Assembly: GCA_964465945.1 (NCBI GenBank)
Contig: CAYXMM010000019.1
Coordinates: 1 to 49,925 of the forward strand
Source: JAJRPT01 sp964465945
GTDB lineage: Bacteria > Bacteroidota > Ignavibacteria > Kapaibacteriales > UBA2268
Length of the DNA stretch: 49,925 nucleotides
Direction: 5' to 3'
The position numbers were made by a program, and so were the translations under genes. Shown here in pieces: positions 17,256 through 25,160 of this stretch; position 1 is the stretch's first letter, and each line of letters opens with the position of its first letter. Under the pieces are notes generated by a model. The model saw only the letters and a list, made by a program, of their open reading frames with translations. It was not told where the DNA came from and did not search any database.

Positions 17256-18233
17256 TTATTTAATCAAATTTTTAACTAAATCACTTGTGCTAATACCTTC
17301 TGCTTCTGCAGAATAATTACTCACAATTCTATGTCTCAACACCGAAATCGCTACCGCTTTCACATCATCAATATCAGGAGTGAATCTTCCGTGAAGTGCA
17401 GCCCTTGACTTAGCTCCAAGAATTAAATATTGCGATGCTCTTGGACCAGCCCCATAATCAATATACTTCTTAACATACTCATTTGAATTTTCCTCAGGTC
17501 TAGTCAAACGAACAAGTTTAACTGCATATTCAAGCACATTATCCGATACTGGAACGCGACGAATTAAATTTTGATAACGGATAATCTCCTCACCAGCAAT
17601 CACCTTATTGACCTTCGTCATCTTTTCCAAAGTAGTGCTTTTCACAATATCAATCTCTTCTTTTTCACTTGGATAATCAAGCCAAATATTAAACATAAAC
17701 CTATCTAATTGAGCTTCGGGCAATGGGTAAGTCCCCTCTTGCTCAATAGGATTTTGTGTTGCAAGCACAAAAAACGGCTCACTCATTTCATACATAGTCC
17801 CATTTGCTGTAACAATATGTTCTTGCATCGCCTCCAACAGAGCCGCTTGAGTTTTAGGAGGAGTTCTATTAATCTCATCTGCAAGAACAATATTTGAAAA
17901 AATTGGACCTTTAATAAACCTGAAAGACTTCTTTCCAGAACTCAAATCATCTTCAATCACTTCTGAACCAGTAATATCGCCAGGCATTAAATCAGGAGTA
18001 AACTGAATACGTGAAAATTTCAAATCAAGAACATCTGCAAGAGTTTTAATTAGCAATGTCTTAGCAAGACCAGGTACTCCAATTAGCAAACAATTACCTT
18101 TTGCAAATAAACTAATTAATAATTCCTCTACAACATCATCTTGCCCTACAATAACCTTCGCAATTTCCTTTCTAATATCTTTAACTTTTGTTGAGAACTG
18201 TAATAATAAATCACTATCTTTCATTTCACTCAT
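17256..18233 (-). CDS. MoxR-family AAA+ ATPase
   Basis: 325 residues. It is a chaperone-like ATPase of the MoxR/RavA group. The Walker A motif GVPGLAKT is at 52-59, Walker B is IVLADEINR with the PPKTQAALLEAMQE helix, sensor 1 is FFVLATQNP, and sensor 2 lies in GAGPRASQYLILGAKSRA. These ATPases often work with VWA proteins of the Bat type; the candidate partner here is the BatA-like gene at 944-2998, which is not adjacent. The gene leads a four-gene minus-strand operon. Two -7-like boxes (18250-18257 and 18264-18271, minus strand) lie upstream, neither with a clear -33 element. Confidence 0.93.
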   Translation of the reverse strand: MSEMKDSDLLLQFSTKVKDIRKEIAKVIVGQDDVVEELLISLFAKGNCLLIGVPGLAKTLLIKTLADVLDLKFSRIQFTPDLMPGDITGSEVIEDDLSSGKKSFRFIKGPIFSNIVLADEINRTPPKTQAALLEAMQEHIVTANGTMYEMSEPFFVLATQNPIEQEGTYPLPEAQLDRFMFNIWLDYPSEKEEIDIVKSTTLEKMTKVNKVIAGEEIIRYQNLIRRVPVSDNVLEYAVKLVRLTRPEENSNEYVKKYIDYGAGPRASQYLILGAKSRAALHGRFTPDIDDVKAVAISVLRHRIVSNYSAEAEGISTSDLVKNLIK

Positions 18234-18578
18234 AAAAAAATCCTAATCACAAAAATAATTATTCAAAATTAATATAAATCCTAATACGAACGAAATAAGA
18301 ATGAGTTATGAGAAGAAAATGATAGGAAATAAAAGGTAAATATTTTGTCAAACTTATTTAAGTAGTTCAACAAACCAGAATTATGCATCGGTGCAACCTA
18401 TCTTCCCTTATTGGAACTGCCCTCTATGGCGATGAGTCAAAAACAAAAAGAGCGGTTACTTGCTTTTATATTTACTAAAACACCACCAACATCTCAATCT
18501 CCAATTAATTCTAACAATTCAACAAAAATTACGTAAATTTGTAATTTGAATGGAACTTATTTCTTATAAGAGTTTTAA
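18234..18578. other. Divergent intergenic region between moxR and gpmA, with a possible relic
   Basis: 345 nt. It carries possible minus-strand -7 boxes for moxR and a plus-strand box for gpmA. A GC-richer patch at about 18384-18470 stands out. A frame stays open from 18366 to 18536 on the plus strand and reads IGATYLPLLELPSM followed by AMSQKQKERLLAF. It has protein-like content but no convincing start except an internal ATG at 18426 (36 codons). It could be the remnant of a lost gene. Confidence 0.35.
18534..18541 (+). promoter_or_regulatory. Possible -7 box for the gpmA operon
   Basis: TAAATTTG fits TAnnTTTG and lies 37 nt ahead of the gpmA ATG. A TTG at the -33 position is missing, so the call rests on the box and its place. 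Confidence 0.3.
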
Positions 18579-19193
18579 ATGCCAAAACTAATATTAGTAA
18601 GACACGGACAATCAGAATGGAACTTGCAAAATCGGTTCACCGGTTGGGTGGATGTAGATATTACATCCCAAGGTGAAGACGAGGCAAAGCGTGCAGGTCA
18701 GAACTTAAAAGGTATTCAAATTGATTACCTATTTACCTCAGTGCTTAAACGTGCAATCCATACAGCAGAAATTATTTTGAATGAAGCAGGAATTTCAAAT
18801 ATTCCTACCGAACGAGACCAAGCCCTGAATGAGCGACACTATGGTGATTTACAAGGGCAAAACAAACAAGAAATTGGCGATAAATATGGTCAAGAGCAAT
18901 TACATATTTGGAGACGCTCTTTTGATGTTGCCCCTCCAAATGGCGAATCATTACTTGACACAAAAAATAGAGTTTTGCCATACTACAAAGAGCATATAGA
19001 ACCGCTACTCAAACAAGGAAAAAACGTTTTAATTGTAGCTCATGGTAACTCACTAAGAGCACTTGTAATGTATCTTGAAAACATCTCAAAAGAAGAAATC
19101 GCAAGTTTAAACATACCTACTGGTGTACCGTATCTATACGAAATGGATGTCAATTTATTTATAAACGAAATTAAATATCTGGAAAAAGAATGA
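18579..19193 (+). CDS. gpmA: 2,3-bisphosphoglycerate-dependent phosphoglycerate mutase
   Basis: 204 residues. It interconverts 3- and 2-phosphoglycerate in glycolysis. The phosphohistidine site RHGQSEWN has His9, the acid catalyst is Glu85 in NERHYGDLQG, and the second catalytic His is His155 in VAHGNSLRAL. The substrate loop FTGWVDVDIT is typical of GpmA. It is shorter than the enterobacterial enzyme (about 250 residues) because a segment in the middle is reduced. It is the first gene of a six-gene operon that continues with envelope genes; its stop overlaps the next start by 4 nt (ATGA). Confidence 0.95.
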   Translation: MPKLILVRHGQSEWNLQNRFTGWVDVDITSQGEDEAKRAGQNLKGIQIDYLFTSVLKRAIHTAEIILNEAGISNIPTERDQALNERHYGDLQGQNKQEIGDKYGQEQLHIWRRSFDVAPPNGESLLDTKNRVLPYYKEHIEPLLKQGKNVLIVAHGNSLRALVMYLENISKEEIASLNIPTGVPYLYEMDVNLFINEIKYLEKE

Positions 19194-20863
19194 TTTTAAT
19201 CTTTGCTTTAATATTTTCGCTTTCGATTGCTAATGCAAAATCTGACAAAACTTTAGATTTACTCGAGAAAGAGTTAAATTATAATTTTGAAGGACTAAAA
19301 AAACGTGAAATAGCCCCCTATTTTATATCTTATTCTTTAACCGAGACTAAATCATTAAAGATATATTCCTCATTTGGAAAAATTATACTAAATAGCTCTG
19401 ATACAAAGAACACACTCGATGTGTCATTACGAGTTGGAAGTTATAAATTAGACAATACTCATATAATTAGAGGAAACGCTTTTGAATTTGGTGCGGGGTC
19501 TTACTCCCCTAATCTACCATTAAAAATTAACGAGAACGCTATTAGACAAGCAACATGGTTAGCAACAGATAAGGCGTACAAAGCAGCAACTGAACGATTC
19601 GAGAAAGTGCAAACAAATAAAGCAGTAAAAATAGCAGAAGAGGATACTTCAGCAGACTTTTCAACTGAAAAACCAATTGTAGATATTCAAGATTTAATAG
19701 AGTTCCCTCAAATAGATGAAAAGAAATTAATTGAAAAGTTGAACGATATATCCAGTATTTTCAAAAATTATGGTTGGATTTATTCAGGTATGACGTTTAT
19801 TACTGTAGAATTTAAAAATAAATATTTTATAAGCACAGAAGGAACAAAGCTAAGATGGAGCGAACCATATATTAGAATAATGGTTAACGCAGAGACAAAA
19901 GCCGAAGATGGAATGACGCTACCTCTATACAAAGATTATTTTACATATAATTTCAATGAATTACCTTCAAACGACGAAATTAAAAAAGACGTGATGGAGA
20001 TGATTGATGTGCTTGATAAATTGCGAAAAGCACCGATGATGTCTACATTTTCAGGTCCCGCAATTTTATCAGGTGAAGCCGCTGGTGTCTTTTTTCACGA
20101 AATATTCGGTCATAGAGTTGAAGGTCATAGAGAGAAAGACCCAAACTCTTCCCAGACATTTAAGCAGAGCATAGGAAAAGAAATTTTACCTGATTTTATA
20201 AATGTTACTTTCGACCCAACTCAGAAATCAAGAGACGGACAAGCAATTTCTGGAACATATCCTTATGATGACGAGGGAGTGAAATCTCATAAAGTTGTCG
20301 CTGTAGAAAAAGGTATCTTCAAAGGCTTTCTTATGTCAAGAATCCCTATTGAAGGTTTCCCCCATTCTAACGGACACGGCAGACGTCAAGAAGGGTATTC
20401 ACCAGTTTCAAGACAATCAAACTTAATCGTAGAATCTTCTAAATCTATGCCAGAAGCTAAACTCAGAGAAGATCTTATTAAATTAGCAAAAGAACAAGGT
20501 AGAGATTTTGGCTTACTATTTACAAAAGTTCAAGGCGGGTTTACCTTCACCTCAAGAACAATTCCGAATGCTTTTAATGTATTGCCATTAGTAGTATATA
20601 AAGTATTCGTAGATGACCGTCCTGATGAATTAGTAAGAGGAGTTGATCTAATAGGAACTCCATTAACAACATTTGAGAACATAGTAGCAACGTCTGATAA
20701 TATCGGGATTTTCAATGGAGTCTGTGGAGCAGAATCTGGTGGAGTGCCCGTTTCAGCAAGCTCACCAAGCCTATTGGTTAAGAAAATTGAAGTTCAAAAG
20801 AAACAGAAATCTCAATCTAAGTTGCCGATACTAAATGCACCAACACTTCAAAGTATTGATTAA
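19190..20863 (+). CDS. Exported TldD-like metalloprotease
   Basis: 557 residues. The C-terminal half matches the TldD/PmbA (U62) fold. The zinc motif HEIFGH lies at 303-308 in GEAAGVFFHEIFGHRVEGH, and a likely third ligand, Cys512, stands in NGVCGAESGG. GYSPVSRQSNLIVE and the final SASSPSLLV strand are also family-like. Known TldD proteins are cytoplasmic, but this one begins with a signal peptide (MILIFALIFSLSIANA), so it probably acts outside the cytoplasm. The next gene is a paralogue without the zinc motif, as in TldD/TldE pairs. The ATG overlaps the gpmA stop by 4 nt. Substrates are unknown. Confidence 0.85.
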   Translation: MILIFALIFSLSIANAKSDKTLDLLEKELNYNFEGLKKREIAPYFISYSLTETKSLKIYSSFGKIILNSSDTKNTLDVSLRVGSYKLDNTHIIRGNAFEFGAGSYSPNLPLKINENAIRQATWLATDKAYKAATERFEKVQTNKAVKIAEEDTSADFSTEKPIVDIQDLIEFPQIDEKKLIEKLNDISSIFKNYGWIYSGMTFITVEFKNKYFISTEGTKLRWSEPYIRIMVNAETKAEDGMTLPLYKDYFTYNFNELPSNDEIKKDVMEMIDVLDKLRKAPMMSTFSGPAILSGEAAGVFFHEIFGHRVEGHREKDPNSSQTFKQSIGKEILPDFINVTFDPTQKSRDGQAISGTYPYDDEGVKSHKVVAVEKGIFKGFLMSRIPIEGFPHSNGHGRRQEGYSPVSRQSNLIVESSKSMPEAKLREDLIKLAKEQGRDFGLLFTKVQGGFTFTSRTIPNAFNVLPLVVYKVFVDDRPDELVRGVDLIGTPLTTFENIVATSDNIGIFNGVCGAESGGVPVSASSPSLLVKKIEVQKKQKSQSKLPILNAPTLQSID

Positions 20864-20885
20864 TAATAAATTAGAAAATTAGATT

Positions 20886-22646
20886 ATGATAAAATTACTT
20901 ATAATAGCATCTTTATTCAGCGTATCACTTCTCGCAAAGCCCGATGAAGAACTATTCAAAGCTATGCAAGACGAAATAAATAGGTCAATGGCATCATTGC
21001 AAATTGATAAACTTGAAAAGCCATATCTTATAGAATATAAAGTTGAAATTTTACATTCAAGAATGCTTGAGTCTATGCTTGGAGGAATTGTCGATAATAA
21101 CAACACAAAATCTGCAAAACTAAGCGTTCAAGTTAGAATTGGAAATTACAAGTTTGATAACACTAATTTCTTTGATATTGGGCTTGGCTTTTTCGGCTCT
21201 TCTGACGACGAAGAAACATTTAAGAACAGAAATATCGCAATCGACCCTGATTATAATTCATTAAGAAGAGAATTATGGTTAGCAACCGATGCCGCTTATA
21301 AACGAGAAGCCGAGATTTATTCAAAAAAACTCGCCTCAATTCAAAATAAAATTCTTAGAGACACAACTTACGACTACCTAAAAGTAGAACCAAAAGTTAA
21401 CATAATCGACAATCCTGTCCCAAATTTTGACGAAACTTACTTTACTGATTTAGTAAATTCTTGCTCAAATATATTTAATAATTATAAGACACTTCAAACT
21501 TCTACTGCAATTGTTGAATTTCAAATTGAAGAAGTTTATTACCTCAATTCCGAAGGAATGAAGTTTTATAATAACAGATTTTATACAAATTTAGAAGTTG
21601 TAGCAACAGCACAAGCCGAAGACGGAATGCCACTTGGCAACTATTATAGAACAATGTCGCTTGACCCAAATAAACTAGAAAGCAAAGAAATAATTCTAAA
21701 AAATGTAAAAAATATTGCAGATATTTTAGATAAACAAACTAAAATCAAAGCCGAATTTGACGACTATTCAGGACCTGTTTTATTTGAAAACAATGCAGCA
21801 GGCGAGCTTTTTGCCGCACAATTTGCCCCAAATTTAGTAACCCAAAGGAAACCACTTTCAGACGGAGGATTTAGCACCGGAGGTGAAACGGACGCCTTTC
21901 AATCAAAAATTGGCGGACGGGTTTTACCTGAATTTATATCATTAAATGCTATTCCAAACAGCAAATTATTTAATGGCAAAGAATTAGTGGGACATTTCCA
22001 AATTGACGATGAAGGTATAAAACCAAAAGACTTTAATATAGTTGAAAATGGCTTCTTGAAAGAACTTTTCTCATCAAGAGTTCCAACAAAAAGAGTTAGA
22101 GAATCCAACGGGCATTTCCGCTCTGGCGGAGCAATGTTCTCAAATATTGAAATGAAAGCATCAGGCGATAAAGTTTTAACTTATGATTCATTAAAAGCAA
22201 AATTAATTCAACTTTGCAAGATGCGAGAATTACCTTATGGGATAATTGTTCGTAACATTATGGACATCAATATAATGTACACTTCATTATACAGACAAAA
22301 TCCCGGGCTATTTCAATTCAACAATCAAGCAGGAAACTTAATGATTACTGAAGCTTATAAAATTTACCCAAATGGCAAAGAAGAACTAATAAGAGGACTA
22401 AGCGGGAAAGGTTTCAATTCACGAAGTTTTAAAGATATTATAAATGTGAGCGATAAAAGCTATTTATTAAATTATCTTGCAAGTGCAGTAATCTCACCAT
22501 TTGTAAGCGGAGGCGATAGATTCTTACAATCATCTATAATTATTCCAGACTTACTATTTGAAGATGGCGAACTTATAACACCACAAGGAAATTTTGACAA
22601 GCCACCATTTTTAACTAATCCAATAACATTAAAAAATGACAAATAA
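20886..22646 (+). CDS. Exported TldE-like partner without zinc site
   Basis: 586 residues and homologous along its length to the preceding protein (shared blocks: LSVQVRIGNYKFDNT, LRRELWLATDAAYKREAE, AEDGMPLG). It has a signal peptide (MIKLLIIASLFSVSLLA). At the place of the HExxxH motif it reads AAGELFAAQFAPNLVTQRK, and no cysteine stands at the C-terminal ligand position. It therefore should not bind zinc in the known way. In TldD/TldE complexes the TldE subunit is likewise inactive, and I infer a heterodimer with the neighbour. It begins 22 nt after that gene and overlaps wzz by 11 nt. Confidence 0.82.
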   Translation: MIKLLIIASLFSVSLLAKPDEELFKAMQDEINRSMASLQIDKLEKPYLIEYKVEILHSRMLESMLGGIVDNNNTKSAKLSVQVRIGNYKFDNTNFFDIGLGFFGSSDDEETFKNRNIAIDPDYNSLRRELWLATDAAYKREAEIYSKKLASIQNKILRDTTYDYLKVEPKVNIIDNPVPNFDETYFTDLVNSCSNIFNNYKTLQTSTAIVEFQIEEVYYLNSEGMKFYNNRFYTNLEVVATAQAEDGMPLGNYYRTMSLDPNKLESKEIILKNVKNIADILDKQTKIKAEFDDYSGPVLFENNAAGELFAAQFAPNLVTQRKPLSDGGFSTGGETDAFQSKIGGRVLPEFISLNAIPNSKLFNGKELVGHFQIDDEGIKPKDFNIVENGFLKELFSSRVPTKRVRESNGHFRSGGAMFSNIEMKASGDKVLTYDSLKAKLIQLCKMRELPYGIIVRNIMDINIMYTSLYRQNPGLFQFNNQAGNLMITEAYKIYPNGKEELIRGLSGKGFNSRSFKDIINVSDKSYLLNYLASAVISPFVSGGDRFLQSSIIIPDLLFEDGELITPQGNFDKPPFLTNPITLKNDK

Positions 22647-23778
22647 CCAAGAAAACATAACACTTTCGACATTTGTATTACTCTTCAAATACAAATGGGC
22701 AATTTTATTATCAATGTTGTTTATGACAATTTCATCAACAATATACTCATTATATTTTGTAGAAGTTCAATATAAATCAACAGTAAACTTAGTTCCCCCA
22801 AAATCACAAGGCGATGCTTTTAGTGATGTGATGGCTAGTGCTGGGAATGCTTTGAAAAGCATGGGGCTTAGCAACCTTGGAGGAAGAGGAGGATCTGATT
22901 ATGAGTATATGATTATACTAGATTCACGAACAGTTAAAGACTCTATAATAAACAAATTTAATTTAGCAAAAGTATATGATATTCCAAAGTCTAAGAAAAC
23001 TAAATTAAGAAAAGCTTTCGAATCAAATCTATCATTGGACTATTTAAATGATGGCAATTATTTAATTTCAGTGTGGGACAAAAATAAAAATAGAGCAGCT
23101 GCAATTGCTAATAGCTATGCTGATATAGCAAATTATAAAGCAACTGAAATATCCCAAAATGAAGCATTGTTTAGCCTTGATTATCTTGAAAAAAGAATTG
23201 CAAGCTTAGATGAAAGTTTAAAAAAAATTTCAGATACGTTAGCTAAATACTCATCTAAATATAAAATTTTTAGTATTGAAGAACAATCAAGAGGATATGC
23301 TGATTTAATTTCTGAATTAAAATCTTCTAAATTTACTTATGAGATTCTTCGTGATCTAAATATTAACAAATATGGCAAAGAGGATTTTCAAACTCAAGAT
23401 TTGAATAATATTATTAAAGAACTAAATGAGAAAATTGGAAAAACCGAGAATACCCCTGGCGCTGTTGGTAATTTTGATATGAATAATGCAACAGGTATAG
23501 GTCTAGAATATGCAAGATTATTTGCTGAATTTGAAACTTATTCAAAAGTAAAAGCATTTTTAGTTCCAACATTTGAAAAAGCTAAGTTAGATTTAAATAA
23601 ACCTTCAAATAATTTATTTGTAGTTGATAAGGCAATTCCAGCTGATGAGAAGGATCGACCTAAACGTGCATTAATTGTAATTAGTGCATCATTTGGTGGA
23701 TTTATACTATCAATTTTAATTATAATAATTTTTCATAGAACTAAAGTATTATTAAATAGTATAAAAAATAAAATTTGA
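22636..23778 (+). CDS. Wzz-type polysaccharide chain-length determinant
   Basis: 380 residues. It controls the length of O-antigen or other Wzy-dependent glycans in the inner membrane. A first transmembrane segment at about 18-38 follows a short cytoplasmic tail (TLSTFVLLFKYKWAILLSM). The periplasmic region has the Wzz entry VQYKSTVNLVPP and a long coiled coil (about 175-230: LEKRIASLDESLKKISDTLAKY). The proline-containing motif PADEKDRPKRALIV precedes the second membrane segment at 353-370. No kinase domain is fused. It overlaps both neighbours and lies directly before the ligase/polymerase gene. Confidence 0.87.
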   Translation: MTNNQENITLSTFVLLFKYKWAILLSMLFMTISSTIYSLYFVEVQYKSTVNLVPPKSQGDAFSDVMASAGNALKSMGLSNLGGRGGSDYEYMIILDSRTVKDSIINKFNLAKVYDIPKSKKTKLRKAFESNLSLDYLNDGNYLISVWDKNKNRAAAIANSYADIANYKATEISQNEALFSLDYLEKRIASLDESLKKISDTLAKYSSKYKIFSIEEQSRGYADLISELKSSKFTYEILRDLNINKYGKEDFQTQDLNNIIKELNEKIGKTENTPGAVGNFDMNNATGIGLEYARLFAEFETYSKVKAFLVPTFEKAKLDLNKPSNNLFVVDKAIPADEKDRPKRALIVISASFGGFILSILIIIIFHRTKVLLNSIKNKI

Positions 23779-25160
23779 ATTTATTAAAACCAAATACTCA
23801 TAATTCAGCAATAGTTTTATTTTTAATTCTATTTTCTTCTATTATTTTGTTTTATATTTCAGTAATAATGGGAGACGAGCTACTTTTTCCAATAATTTCA
23901 ATTTCACTTTTAACAGTATACTTAATTTCTAAAAAGCCGAAATTTTGGCTTTTTTCTGTTTTTCTAACTTCTCCTTTATATTTGGTATCTAATAATACTA
24001 AAATAGACATTTCCGATATATTATCTGGCATACTCTGGATTGGTGGGCTATATTTATGGTTATTTTTTAATGCTTTTATTCACAAAAAAAAATTAGTTGA
24101 TGATATTGCTGATTGGTTTTTTATTTTTTTTTATATTTGTTTGCTTTTTAATTTTTTTATTTCGTATCTAAACGGCAATGATTTAGAAATATGGATTAGA
24201 ACTGCGTTAAGATTTACTTTACCATTAATGTATTTTCCAATCAAAGAACATTTCCGAAGTAAACAAGAATTTAAAGAACTCCTGATTGTTTTACTAATAT
24301 CTTTTTTTGGGCTCTCTATTTATATGCTAACAGTTTCAGCCATCTTAGTGCAAGATGTTCAGAACGCATGGGAATTAGGAGGATTGCTTCGTTTAAATCA
24401 AGGACTTTTAGGTGTTACGATTTTAGTGTTAATGACCTCAATATTATATGTGAAAGGTATATCAAAATTACCTTTAATAACTGCATTAATTCCAATAATT
24501 ATTGTCTTTATGGTATCGCTTTCCCGGATATTTTGGGCTGGTATGCTGTTAGGAATTATCTACGCTATCTTTTTTTTACCAAAAAATCAAAAAAATACTA
24601 TAATAATTGCATTCTTAGCAATTTTCACATTAGCTATGTTTTCAATTGTAGTATTCTTGGGAGACAGAGCAGAACTTATTCTTTCACTTTATTTACAGAG
24701 ATTTACTTCTATGAGTAACTTTATGAAAGACCAGTCTCTTTTAGTTCGGTTAGATGAGTATGGCTATGCAATTACAGATATTTTACGTTATCCTTGGGCT
24801 GGGAATGGATTCGCTCATGAAATTAGCTATTATAATAGACTAGTATCTCGAAATTGGGTTACAACTAATGTGCATAATGGTTATATTCTTATGACACTAA
24901 GATTTGGAATACCTTTATCATTTATGTACTACTCAGTAATTTTTTATAAATATGTAAAAACTATAAATTATTTGAATATTGCAAAATATTCTCTTGAGAA
25001 AATGGTCTTAATAGGATTAAGCGGGGGATATCTATTAATGTTTATTTCTAACTTTTTGACAGGTAGCTTTATGACAAGAGACGGCGATATTTTACTTGCT
25101 TTAATGTTTGCTTTAACTACAATAACAACTAGACTTATAAAAGAAGATGTTTCAGAATAA
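23775..25160 (+). CDS. O-antigen ligase/polymerase-like membrane protein (Wzy_C/WaaL type)
   Basis: 461 residues with about eleven to twelve membrane segments. A periplasmic loop between residues 300 and 380 has the family marks: RFTSMSNF, a conserved LVRLDEYGYAITDILRYPWAGNGF, and an HNGYILMTLRFG motif. These resemble the O-antigen ligase/polymerase domain. The start is TTG at 23775, inside the stop codon of wzz (TTGA overlap, 4 nt). It could be a Wzy polymerase or a ligase; the neighbour Wzz favours a polymerase slightly. It overlaps the PBP2 gene by 14 nt. Confidence 0.75.
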   Translation: MNLLKPNTHNSAIVLFLILFSSIILFYISVIMGDELLFPIISISLLTVYLISKKPKFWLFSVFLTSPLYLVSNNTKIDISDILSGILWIGGLYLWLFFNAFIHKKKLVDDIADWFFIFFYICLLFNFFISYLNGNDLEIWIRTALRFTLPLMYFPIKEHFRSKQEFKELLIVLLISFFGLSIYMLTVSAILVQDVQNAWELGGLLRLNQGLLGVTILVLMTSILYVKGISKLPLITALIPIIIVFMVSLSRIFWAGMLLGIIYAIFFLPKNQKNTIIIAFLAIFTLAMFSIVVFLGDRAELILSLYLQRFTSMSNFMKDQSLLVRLDEYGYAITDILRYPWAGNGFAHEISYYNRLVSRNWVTTNVHNGYILMTLRFGIPLSFMYYSVIFYKYVKTINYLNIAKYSLEKMVLIGLSGGYLLMFISNFLTGSFMTRDGDILLALMFALTTITTRLIKEDVSE

